Assembly: GCF_024199795.1 (NCBI RefSeq)
Contig: NZ_JANADK010000001.1
Span: 4,588,001-4,652,000 of the forward strand
DNA from: Bradyrhizobium sp. CCGB01
Lineage (GTDB): Bacteria; Pseudomonadota; Alphaproteobacteria; Rhizobiales; Xanthobacteraceae
Length of the DNA: 64,000 nucleotides
Direction of reading: 5' to 3'
The translations under genes were made by a program, and so were the position numbers. Every line of letters starts with the position of its first letter. Within the stretch, counting starts at the first letter, position 1. Of this stretch, positions 53,962 to 62,033 are shown in pieces. The notes under the pieces were generated by a model. It saw only the letters and a list, made by a program, of their open reading frames with translations, had not been told where the DNA came from and made no database searches.

Positions 53962-54908
53962 GGCCCACCCTCGCGGTTCGCCATCGTGCGGAAGGAGAGC
54001 GCGGTGAGGCCCATCAGCGCGGCGAGTGTCAGCAGCGTCGCGGCCGAAGCCTTGCCGATGTCGTAGTGCTCGACGGCCTGCTGATAGATGTAGAACAGCA
54101 CGAGATTGGTCGAGTTGGACGGCCCGCCCTTGGTCATGACGAAGACGTGGTCGACCTGCGTCACCGCATTGAGCGTGGCGATCACGATGACGAACAGGAA
54201 GGTGGGCTTGAGCTCGGGGAGGATGATGTGGCGAAACCGCATGAAGGGACCCGCGCCATCGAGATGCGCGGCCTCCATGACGTCCTCCGGCACGGCCTGG
54301 AGGCCGGCGAGGAAGAACAGCATGTAATAGCCGGCGTTCTTCCAGATCGTGATCACCATGATCGCTGATAGCGCGATGTCGGGATCGCCGAGCCAATTCG
54401 GCAGCACCGGAAGCAGACGGCCGATGTAATAGTCGAGCAGGCCGACATTGGGCAGGAAGATGAACAGGAACAGCGCGGAGGCCGCGACCATCGGGATCAG
54501 CACCGGCAGGAACAGCGCGGCGCGGAGCGCGCTGCTGACGGCGTTGGTGCGCGACAGCGCGAGCGCGAACAGCAGCGCAAGGCCGATGCTCGGGATCGCG
54601 GTGCCGACGGCATAGAGGAGGTTGTTGATGACAGCGCCGGTGAAATAGGGATCGGCAAGCACCGCGCTGAGATTGTCGAGGCCGACGAAGCGGAGCGGCG
54701 CCTTCGGCGTGGCGCGCTGATAGAGCGCATCGACGAGCACGCGGCCCATCGCGCCGTAGGTGAACAGCGCGAGGAAGATCAGCGACGGCAGCAGCAGGAG
54801 GTAGGCAGGCAGCGAGGCTTTGAAGCGGCTCGAAAAGCGCTTCAGGACATGCAGACGCGGTGCCGCCGATGCCGCGACCGGGAGAGCCGCGGGTTCAGCG
54901 AGGCTCAT
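53958..54908 (-). CDS. ABC transporter permease (UgpA-like)
   Basis: From the ATG at 54908 the product is 316 residues with six membrane segments. It contains GRVLVDALYQRATPKAPLRF and the EAA motif AVPEDVMEAAHLDGAGPFMR. It starts one base after the phosphodiesterase stop (54910), suggesting tight coupling. No ATPase gene is in the operon, so an ATPase encoded elsewhere (such as a shared UgpC/MsmK type) is needed. Confidence 0.92.
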   Translation of the reverse strand: MSLAEPAALPVAASAAPRLHVLKRFSSRFKASLPAYLLLLPSLIFLALFTYGAMGRVLVDALYQRATPKAPLRFVGLDNLSAVLADPYFTGAVINNLLYAVGTAIPSIGLALLFALALSRTNAVSSALRAALFLPVLIPMVAASALFLFIFLPNVGLLDYYIGRLLPVLPNWLGDPDIALSAIMVITIWKNAGYYMLFFLAGLQAVPEDVMEAAHLDGAGPFMRFRHIILPELKPTFLFVIVIATLNAVTQVDHVFVMTKGGPSNSTNLVLFYIYQQAVEHYDIGKASAATLLTLAALMGLTALSFRTMANREGGP

Positions 54909-54909
54909 C

Positions 54910-55761
54910 TCACCGCGCCGCGAACTTGAGCGCATAGTCGCGGCCGTCCATGCCCGCGGGCGGCTCGAACGGGAAGCGCAGACTGGTGTCGAGGAAGTCG
55001 TGGCTGTGCACGACCAGGTTCTCCTGGTCGATCAGCACCACGCCATAGGCCGGCGGCTCGTGGCTGGCGAGATGGTCGGTGGCGGTCGCATCGAGCTCGA
55101 ACCAGACCTGGTGGTTGGTGCCGCGCAGTGTCGAGAACGGGATCTTGCCATAGCTGCCGAAGATCGGGCGGTGCACATGGCCGAAGAAGAGGTGGCGGAT
55201 GCGCGAGCGGTAGGGCGCAATGACTTCCGCGAATTCAGCGCTCTGCGCCAGCGCGATCTCGTCCATCGCGTGCACGCCGACCGGGAAGGGCGGGTGATGC
55301 ATGAACACGACGAACTGCTGGTCGGCGGGCGCGGCTGCAAGCGTCTTCGCGAGCCAGTCGAGGCGTTTTGCGCACATCTCGCCGGCATGGCTGGTCTCGT
55401 CCAGCGTGTCGAGGAAGACGAACAGCCCGTGCTCGGTGGTGCGCGTGCCCTGCACGAAACCGTTGGGATCGCGCGGTGCGGCTTTCAGACCGTCGAGGCA
55501 GGCGACGCGCTTGTCGTGATTGCCGACCATGGCGATGTAGGGAATTTTCAGCGCGGCCATCGCCTCGGCGAAATTGGCGTAGGATTCCGGCTCGCCCCAA
55601 TGGGTGAGGTCGCCGGTCACGACGGCGAAGGCGGCATCGGACTGGTGCTTGTTGATGTCGGCGATCGCAGCATCCAGCCGCGCGCGCGGGTCGAGGCCAT
55701 AGAGCTTCAGTCCCGGGTTCGCGAGATGCGTGTCGGTGATGTGGATGAATTTGAAGGGCAT
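54910..55761 (-). CDS. metallophosphoesterase (class III phosphodiesterase, GpdQ/CpdA-like)
   Basis: The 283-residue product holds the dinuclear metal motifs of calcineurin-like phosphoesterases in order: ITDTHL, VTGDLTHWGEP, VGNHDKR, FMHHPPFPVG and FFGHVHRPI. The GNHD and GHVH pair with the spacing of CpdA/GpdQ enzymes, which hydrolyse cyclic nucleotides or glycerophosphodiesters. It is first in the minus-strand operon with Ugp-type transporter genes, which favours glycerophosphodiester use. No signal peptide is visible, so hydrolysis should be cytoplasmic. Confidence 0.92.
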   Translation of the reverse strand: MPFKFIHITDTHLANPGLKLYGLDPRARLDAAIADINKHQSDAAFAVVTGDLTHWGEPESYANFAEAMAALKIPYIAMVGNHDKRVACLDGLKAAPRDPNGFVQGTRTTEHGLFVFLDTLDETSHAGEMCAKRLDWLAKTLAAAPADQQFVVFMHHPPFPVGVHAMDEIALAQSAEFAEVIAPYRSRIRHLFFGHVHRPIFGSYGKIPFSTLRGTNHQVWFELDATATDHLASHEPPAYGVVLIDQENLVVHSHDFLDTSLRFPFEPPAGMDGRDYALKFAAR

Positions 55762-55893
55762 GGCGCGCTTTGTCGGGACGGTTGGGGGATGGGCGCCTCC
55801 GGCAAGACGACCTGCCAGCCCGTTAGAGCGCGTGTGTTTCAGTTTGATGACAGCGGTTCCCGCGGGCGGGACGTGTCCACAACACGACCACGC

Positions 55894-55925
55894 GTAGGGT
55901 GGATTAGCCGAAGGCGTAATCCACC
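55894..55925. repeat. REP unit 1 flanking the transposase remnant
   Basis: The unit begins GTAGGGTGGATTAGCC and ends GTAATCCACC, with a palindromic GTGGATTA / TAATCCAC core. It has the same sequence as the unit at 51629. Confidence 0.75.
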
Positions 55926-55962
55926 ACTGTGGACCAACTTCAAGTTGTGATATTCACGGACT

Positions 55963-56115
55963 ATGTCCGACTACCGCCGCGCATTCGTTCCCGGAGGATG
56001 CTGGTTCTTCACGGTCAACCTGCTCGATCGGCGGAACGCTCTCCTGACCGACCAGATTGAAATCCTACGGAACGTCTGCAGCACGCGCGGGTCCGGCAGC
56101 GGCGAACCGGCGTAG
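55963..56115 (+). pseudogene. remnant of a REP-associated tyrosine transposase (RAYT)
   Basis: From ATG 55963, preceded 40 bp upstream by a REP unit, the frame encodes MSDYRRAFVPGGCWFFTVNL, then LDRRNALLTDQIEILRN, and stops at 56113. YRR-x3-PG-x-WFFTVNLLDR is the recognisable N-terminus of TnpA_REP (Y1 transposase) proteins. The full family is about 150-200 residues, and the HUH and catalytic Tyr parts are missing. At about 56,071 the frame runs into a copy of the selO 3' end, so the gene is truncated. It is bracketed by REP units. Confidence 0.8.
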
Positions 56116-56116
56116 G
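56071..56116. repeat. duplicate of the selO 3' terminal segment
   Basis: Forty-six bases starting AACGTCTGCAGCACGCGC match 56239-56284 at 41 positions by eye. Read on the minus strand they encode YAGSPLPDPRVLQTF, against YADPPLPDQRVLQTF in the intact selO gene. Mismatches suggest an old duplication or a recombination junction rather than a recent copy. Confidence 0.7.
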
Positions 56117-56120
56117 GATC

Positions 56121-56211
56121 GTAGGGTGGATTAGCGAAGCGTAATCCACCTCTTTGCTGTCCGCTTGTTGAAAGCAGTGGTGGATTGCGCCTTCGGCTAA
56201 TCCACCCTACG
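56121..56211. repeat. REP units 2 and 3, inverted, between the remnant and selO
   Basis: Unit 2 (56121-56150) begins GTAGGGTGGATTAGCG. Unit 3 (56180-56211) is in inverted orientation, ending TTCGGCTAATCCACCCTAC. With unit 1 they frame the remnant. Together units 2 and 3 could form a stem-loop just past the selO stop. Confidence 0.75.
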
Positions 56212-56225
56212 CACCGAGTTTGTGG

Positions 56226-57698
56226 TCACGTCCCGCAGAACGTCTGCAGCACGCGCTGATCCGGCAGCGGCGGGTCGGCGTAGGCGGCGTAGTCCGGCTG
56301 GTCGTCAAATGGCTTGGCCAGCACCTTCACCAATTCCTCGAACGGCGCGTAGTCGTCGTTGTTGACGGCGGCCTGGATCACGGCTTCGACGCGGTGGTTG
56401 CGCGGGATGAAGATCGGGTTGACGGCGTGCATCGCCGCTTGCCGTTCGGCTGCGGTCTGCGGCTCCAGCGCGATGCGCGCGCGCCAGCGTCCTGCCCATT
56501 CGTCGAAGGCTGCGGGCTCCATGAACTGGGCTCGCACATCGGCGCCGACATCGCCTGCGGCGTCGCCGAGCTTGCGGAAGGTGAGGGTGAAGTCGGCCTG
56601 GTTCTTGGCCATGGCGTCGAGCAGGTCCTGGATCAGCGCCTCGTCACCGTCGTGCTCCCTGAACAGGCCGACCTTTTTGCGCAGGCCGGCCTGATAGGCG
56701 TTGCTGAACGTCTCCGAGAAGGCGCCGAGAATGTCCTGCGCTTCCGCGACCGCCTTCTCCTGGTCGTCGGAGAACAGCGGCAGCAGGCACTCGGCCAGGC
56801 GCGTCAGATTCCACAAGCCGATGCGCGGCTGGTTGGCATAGGCGTAGCGGCCCATCTCGTCGATCGACGAGAATACCTGCGCGGGGTTGTAGGCATCCAT
56901 GAAGGCGCAGGGGCCGTAATCGATGGTCTCGCCCGAGATCGAGCTGTTGTCGGTGTTCATCACGCCATGGATGAAGCCGACCAGCAGCCATCGTGCGACG
57001 AGCTCGGCCTGACGTGCGACCACGGCGGCGAGCAGGGCGTGATAGGGCCGTTCCGCTTGCAGCAGGTCCGGATAGTGGCGGGTAATGACGTGGTCGGCGA
57101 GCCGGCGGATGGCGTCGGTGTCGCGGCGGACGGCAAAGAACTGGAAGGTGCCGACGCGGATGTGGCTCGCGGCGACGCGCGTCAGCACGGCGCCCGGCAG
57201 CGCGGTCTCGCGGATGACGTGCTCGCCGGTGACGACGGCGGCGAGCGAGCGCGTGGTCGGAATGCCCAGCGCATACATGGCTTCGCTGACGATGTATTCG
57301 CGCAGCACGGGGCCAAGCGCGGCCCGGCCGTCGCCACGGCGGGAGAACGGGGTGGGGCCGCTTCCCTTGAGCTGGATGTCGCGGCGGACGCCGTCCCTGT
57401 CGATGACCTCGCCGAGCAGGATCGCCCGGCCGTCGCCGAGCTGGGGTACGAATTGGCCGAACTGGTGCCCGGCATAGGCCATGGCGATCGGATCGGCCCC
57501 GGGGGGAACCGTCTTGCCGGCCAGGATTTCGGCGCCTTCCGGCGTCTCCAGGAGGTCCGGATCGAGCCCGAGCTGGACCGCCAGGGGCCGGTTCAGCTTG
57601 ATCAGCCGGGGGGCGGCGACAGGGGTCGGCGCGACGCGGGCGAAAAAGCTGTCCGGCAGCGCCGAATAGGAGTTCTGGAAGGGGAAATGAACCGTCAT
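56226..57698 (-). CDS. selO: SelO (YdiU) family protein adenylyltransferase
   Basis: From the ATG at 57698 the product is 490 residues, close to bacterial SelO. Pseudokinase-like motifs are visible: QLKGSGPTPFSRRGDGRA (nucleotide loop and Lys), HGVMNTDNSSI and SISGETIDYGPCAFMDAY. SelO transfers AMP to Ser/Thr/Tyr of target proteins and is linked to redox defence. The chain ends VLQTFCGT, with Cys third from the end, where eukaryotic SelO has selenocysteine. Its stop lies 15 bp from the REP units. The extension to 57920 overlaps aspS and is rejected. Confidence 0.95.
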   Translation of the reverse strand: MTVHFPFQNSYSALPDSFFARVAPTPVAAPRLIKLNRPLAVQLGLDPDLLETPEGAEILAGKTVPPGADPIAMAYAGHQFGQFVPQLGDGRAILLGEVIDRDGVRRDIQLKGSGPTPFSRRGDGRAALGPVLREYIVSEAMYALGIPTTRSLAAVVTGEHVIRETALPGAVLTRVAASHIRVGTFQFFAVRRDTDAIRRLADHVITRHYPDLLQAERPYHALLAAVVARQAELVARWLLVGFIHGVMNTDNSSISGETIDYGPCAFMDAYNPAQVFSSIDEMGRYAYANQPRIGLWNLTRLAECLLPLFSDDQEKAVAEAQDILGAFSETFSNAYQAGLRKKVGLFREHDGDEALIQDLLDAMAKNQADFTLTFRKLGDAAGDVGADVRAQFMEPAAFDEWAGRWRARIALEPQTAAERQAAMHAVNPIFIPRNHRVEAVIQAAVNNDDYAPFEELVKVLAKPFDDQPDYAAYADPPLPDQRVLQTFCGT

Positions 57699-57895
57699 GG
57701 CCTCAAGATAGGGCTGGAACGGCTGATGGCAAAGGCTTGGACCCCGATCGGCCAAAAATGGACGTCCCGGGGCCCAAAACGGGGCGTTCCCTTGGTTGCC
57801 GCCCCCGGCCTCGTCGGGTAAACCCTGCCGCAACTTCGGACTGGCCGTGACAGGCCGTTCGATTCGCTTCCTCCGACATTGATTTTGGGACGACC

Positions 57896-59668
57896 ATGCA
57901 TCGCTACCGGTCACATACATGCGGCGCGCTCCGCGAGAGCAACATCGGCGAGACGGTCCGCCTGTCAGGCTGGGTCCATCGCGTTCGCGACCATGGCGGC
58001 GTGCTGTTCATCGACCTGCGCGACCATTACGGCCTGACCCAGTGCGTGGTGGACCCGGACTCGCCGGCATTCTCGCAGGCCGAGAAGCTGCGTTCGGAAT
58101 TCGTGGTGCGGATGGACGGCAAGGCCCGCCGCCGCCCCGAAGGCACCGACAATGACGACCTGCCGACCGGCAAGATCGAGATTTATGTCAGCGAGATCGA
58201 GGTGCTGGGCCCGGCCGGCGACCTGCCGTTGCCGGTGTTCGGCGACCAGGAATATCCGGAAGACATCCGCCTGAAGTACCGCTTCCTCGACCTGCGCCGC
58301 GAGAAGCTGCACCAGAACATCATGACGCGCGTCGAGATCATCAAGTCGATGCGCCGGCGGATGGAGGGGCAGGGCTTCTTCGAGTTCAACACCCCGATCC
58401 TGACCGCCTCCTCGCCGGAGGGCGCGCGCGACTTCCTCGTCCCCTCGCGCATCCATCCCGGCAAGTTCTACGCGCTGCCGCAGGCGCCGCAGCAGTACAA
58501 GCAGCTGCTGATGATGTCGGGCTTCGACCGCTATTTCCAGATCGCGCCCTGCTTCCGCGACGAGGACCCGCGCGCGGACCGTCTGCCGGGCGAGTTCTAC
58601 CAGCTCGACGTCGAGATGAGCTTCGTCACGCAGGAAGACGTGTTCGCGGCGATGGAGCCCGTGATTACCGGCGTGTTCGAGGAATTCGCCAAGGGCAAGC
58701 CGGTGAGCAAGAACTGGCGCCGCATTCCGTTCGCCGAGGCGCTGCGCAAATACGGCAGCGACAAGCCGGACCTGCGCAACCCCATCGAGATGCAGGACGT
58801 CTCCGAGCATTTCCGCGGCTCCGGCTTCAAGGTGTTCGCGCGCATGCTCGAAGATCCCAAGAACCAGGTCTGGGCGATCCCGGCACCGGGCGGTGGCTCG
58901 CGTGCCTTCTGCGACCGCATGAACTCGTGGGCGCAGGGCGAGGGCCAGCCGGGCCTCGGCTACATCATGTGGCGCGAGGGCGGCGAGGGCGCAGGTCCGC
59001 TGGCGAACAACATCGGGCCTGAGCGCACTGCCGCGATCCGCGCGCAGATCGGCACCAAGGAAGGCGATGCCGCCTTCTTCGTCGCCGGCGATCCCGACAA
59101 GTTCTGGAAGTTTTCGGGCCTTGCCCGCAACAAGGTCGGTGAGGAATTGAACCTCACCGACAAGGAGCGGTTCGAGCTCGCCTGGATCGTCGACTTCCCG
59201 ATGTACGAGTACAACGAGGACGACAAGAAGGTCGACTTCTCGCACAACCCGTTCTCGATGCCGCAGGGCGGTCTCGACGCGTTGAAGGGCCAGGACCCGC
59301 TGACCATCAAGGCGTTCCAGTACGACATCACCTGCAACGGCTACGAGATCGCCTCGGGCGGCATCCGCAACCACGTGCCGGAAGCGATGGTGAAGGCGTT
59401 CGAGATCGCAGGTTACGGCGAGCAGGAAGTGGTCGATCGCTTCGGCGGCATGTACCGCGCCTTCCAGTTCGGCGCCCCGCCGCATGGCGGCATGGCGGCC
59501 GGTGTCGACCGCATCGTGATGCTGCTCTGCGGCACCAATAATCTGCGCGAGATCTCGCTGTTCCCGATGAATCAGCAGGCGATGGATTTGCTGATGGGCG
59601 CGCCGTCGGACGCCACGACCAAGCAGCTCCGCGAGCTGCATGTGAAGGTGAACCTGCCGCAGAAGTGA
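57896..59668 (+). CDS. aspS: aspartyl-tRNA synthetase
   Basis: The 590-residue class IIb synthetase has an N-terminal OB-fold anticodon-binding domain ([20 protein letters not shown]). Motif 1 covers the [10 protein letters not shown] region, motif 2 is [11 protein letters not shown], and motif 3 is [14 protein letters not shown] bacterial-type GAD insertion lies at about 300-410, so this is the long bacterial AspRS. The start ATG at 57896 gives [20 protein letters not shown]. The plus-strand start is only 198 bp from the selO start on the opposite strand. Confidence 0.97.
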   Translation: MHRYRSHTCGALRESNIGETVRLSGWVHRVRDHGGVLFIDLRDHYGLTQCVVDPDSPAFSQAEKLRSEFVVRMDGKARRRPEGTDNDDLPTGKIEIYVSEIEVLGPAGDLPLPVFGDQEYPEDIRLKYRFLDLRREKLHQNIMTRVEIIKSMRRRMEGQGFFEFNTPILTASSPEGARDFLVPSRIHPGKFYALPQAPQQYKQLLMMSGFDRYFQIAPCFRDEDPRADRLPGEFYQLDVEMSFVTQEDVFAAMEPVITGVFEEFAKGKPVSKNWRRIPFAEALRKYGSDKPDLRNPIEMQDVSEHFRGSGFKVFARMLEDPKNQVWAIPAPGGGSRAFCDRMNSWAQGEGQPGLGYIMWREGGEGAGPLANNIGPERTAAIRAQIGTKEGDAAFFVAGDPDKFWKFSGLARNKVGEELNLTDKERFELAWIVDFPMYEYNEDDKKVDFSHNPFSMPQGGLDALKGQDPLTIKAFQYDITCNGYEIASGGIRNHVPEAMVKAFEIAGYGEQEVVDRFGGMYRAFQFGAPPHGGMAAGVDRIVMLLCGTNNLREISLFPMNQQAMDLLMGAPSDATTKQLRELHVKVNLPQK

Positions 59669-59674
59669 CGGTCT

Positions 59675-59815
59675 CGTGCCCCGGACGCAGCGCAGCACGT
59701 AGTGATGCGCTGCTGAGCCGGGGCCCACGTCTCGGCGCACATTGGCCTCTTTGGGTCCCGGCTCTGCGTCGCACCGCTTACGCGCTGCGCCGCGTCCGGG
59801 ACACACTGCGCCTTT
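59675..59815. repeat. GC-rich dispersed element after aspS
   Basis: CGTGCCCCGGACGCAGCGCAG at the left recurs in inverted form as GCGCCGCGTCCGGGACAC at the right. Between them are GCTGAGCCGGGGCCC and GGTCCCGGCTCTGCG, themselves complementary. It is a nested palindromic noncoding element between the convergent aspS and the next gene. Confidence 0.6.
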
Positions 59816-59817
59816 CT

Positions 59818-61788
59818 CTACAGCCCCGTCGACGCCTCGATCCTGAACTGCGTCAGCGCGGCGATCGGCTCGCTGTTCAGGGCATCCACGAGCTGAAGCA
59901 CCGGCACCTTGCCGCGCGGGGTCAGCTTGATCGTGAGCGTCTGCCCTGACGTCTCGACGAATCCGGCGAGCGCGTCCACGGCCACCCGGGCATCGACGTT
60001 GGAAGCCGCGAGCTTTTCGCCCTGAGCCCTTATCATCTCGACGATGGCGCTGCGCGCGGCATCGCGGCTGACATTCTGCATGCGCGAGAACTGTGCCACG
60101 ACGAGATCGACGACGCCGCTGTCGCGCAAGGAGAGCTCGATCGCGCCGGTTTCGATCTGCGCCGCCTGGCCCATGGCCTGCACCGGGTCGGTCGTGAACA
60201 GGCCGCGCGGCACATTGGCGAGCGCGAAGCGGGCCTGCGCCCTGGCGAGATTACCGAGATCGATGGTGGCAGGCGCAAGCGCGAACGCGCCCGATGACTC
60301 CGTCCAGGCCGCACCGAGATCGAGGTCGATCGCGAGCTTGTCCACGCCCGCCATGATCAGTGGCCGCTGCGCCGGATTGGCGGGATCGGTGGGCGTGACC
60401 ATCTTCACGACCAGGTTGGCCTTGCTCGGGATCGATCCGACCAGCTGGCTCCAGTTCAGGCTGATCGTGTCGATGGTGACGAGCTGCCGCGTGTTCTTGA
60501 AAGGAGAGACCACGCCCTTGATCTCGGCGCCTTCGAGCACCCGGAACAGTCCCAGCATCTGGTCCGGCGAGGGGGCCCGTCCGGGATTGCTGAGGCTGGC
60601 CGCCCAGCGCATCAGATTAGCCGCGCTGAAGGACTTCAGCGCGAAGCGCTCCATCTTGAACTGCCCCTGCGGGGCGGGCGTATCGACGCCCTCGACCGCG
60701 AACTCGCCGTCGCGATACCTGACGGAATTGACCCTGGCGATTCCTTGCGGTGTGCCGACCGACGTCTTGCCGATTTCGGCCCGGCCGATGCGAAAACCCT
60801 CGTAGAATCCAGCAAGCTTCTCCAGCAGTTCGCGCGCTTGTGCCGGCGTTGGAGCGGCTGAGTTTTCCTGCGGCAGCGCCGCAAGCATGTCGGCGAGCCG
60901 GAATTTCGACGGCTGCACGGCGATGTCCTCGATGGTGAAACCGTCGATATCCACGCGCATTCCCTGTGCCGACTTGAGCACATAGGGGCCGGTCGAGACG
61001 CGCCGGTAGACGCGGCGATAGCTGTCGTCACCGGTCGTCTGCGGATCGAGTGCGGCGCGGATCACGCTCGCGTCAAAATCGTTGACGATGATGTTCGACA
61101 GTTCGCCCGTCAGCTTGTCCGGCTTGCCTGGCTGCTTCACGTCGATCGAGATGACGGCGCGGTCCGCCTTCATCGCATCGATCTTGCCATCTTTCAGGTT
61201 CTGAATCGCCAGCCCGGAATAGGTGATCTCGCCGCTGCCGGCGGCGCCGCTGCCGGAATCGAAGCTCATCGTCAGTGCCGGGGCCGTGAGCGAGGATGTC
61301 GTGACGCCTGCGTATTGATCGAGCACGTAGCGGTACATGTCGATCAGGGAGCCGCCGGCCGGCGCATTCCCGGCGTGAATGGGACCGGCGTAATCGCGCA
61401 ACGTGAGCTGCGGCACCTTGTAGGAGACCTTCAGCTTTGCCGGACCGGCCTGGTCCAGCGCGACTTCGAAACCGGTGATGTCGATGCTGTCAGCCGAAAA
61501 TCTGAGATCGTCGATCAGGCGAACGCCGCCGGCCTTGATGCCGGCGATCTTGATCTGCGCCTGCTGCTCATTGCCGGGCGCAAGCGCGACGTCCTCGATC
61601 GTCAGGGTGCGGCTCGTCGTGTCGAACGTCACCTTGCCGTGGCTCGCCTTGCCACCCTGCTTGCGGATCTGCTCGAACGCCGCTTCGACCTCGGCAGTGG
61701 CCCGATACGTGGCGTAGAGGTTGAAGCCGAACCATCCGCCCGCGGCGAGCAGGACTGCCACGATCAGGCCGATGAGGATCCGCTTCAT
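59818..61788 (-). CDS. large membrane-anchored protein of unknown function
   Basis: From the ATG at 61788 (after GGAGCTGGG) the product is 656 residues. One N-terminal membrane anchor is MKRILIGLIVAVLLAAGGWF. The rest appears periplasmic and beta-rich: FDTTSRTLTIEDVALAPGNE, QAQIKIAGIKAGGVRLIDDL and many similar strands in the first half, a helical segment around 330-400, and a C-terminal part (about 560-656) ending FRIEASTGL. The style recalls AsmA/DUF945-like proteins, but I do not assign a family. No operon partner is evident. Confidence 0.78.
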   Translation of the reverse strand: MKRILIGLIVAVLLAAGGWFGFNLYATYRATAEVEAAFEQIRKQGGKASHGKVTFDTTSRTLTIEDVALAPGNEQQAQIKIAGIKAGGVRLIDDLRFSADSIDITGFEVALDQAGPAKLKVSYKVPQLTLRDYAGPIHAGNAPAGGSLIDMYRYVLDQYAGVTTSSLTAPALTMSFDSGSGAAGSGEITYSGLAIQNLKDGKIDAMKADRAVISIDVKQPGKPDKLTGELSNIIVNDFDASVIRAALDPQTTGDDSYRRVYRRVSTGPYVLKSAQGMRVDIDGFTIEDIAVQPSKFRLADMLAALPQENSAAPTPAQARELLEKLAGFYEGFRIGRAEIGKTSVGTPQGIARVNSVRYRDGEFAVEGVDTPAPQGQFKMERFALKSFSAANLMRWAASLSNPGRAPSPDQMLGLFRVLEGAEIKGVVSPFKNTRQLVTIDTISLNWSQLVGSIPSKANLVVKMVTPTDPANPAQRPLIMAGVDKLAIDLDLGAAWTESSGAFALAPATIDLGNLARAQARFALANVPRGLFTTDPVQAMGQAAQIETGAIELSLRDSGVVDLVVAQFSRMQNVSRDAARSAIVEMIRAQGEKLAASNVDARVAVDALAGFVETSGQTLTIKLTPRGKVPVLQLVDALNSEPIAALTQFRIEASTGL

Positions 61789-62033
61789 TCCCAGCTCCAG
61801 TTGCTCGTTTTGCACTGCGCAACCTGCCATATTCGGGAAATGCCACGCGGTCCAGGGAAAGCTAGCGCTATCAGATATTTGACCGTGTGCCCTGTTGATG
61901 GGGCCGCAATCGGATGTTGCCACCGGGGCGCCCGCCGTGCTTCATCCCGTTTCCACGACCCGGAAATAGCGTCCGCTTGGGCGGTCGCTCCGGATGATGC
62001 ATTTGTGGCCGGTAACGCGAGGCGAGACACCGC

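Noticed and set aside
57965-59806. 613-residue minus-strand open frame opposite aspS
   Set aside because: It is antisense to class II synthetase motifs and has no recognisable domains.
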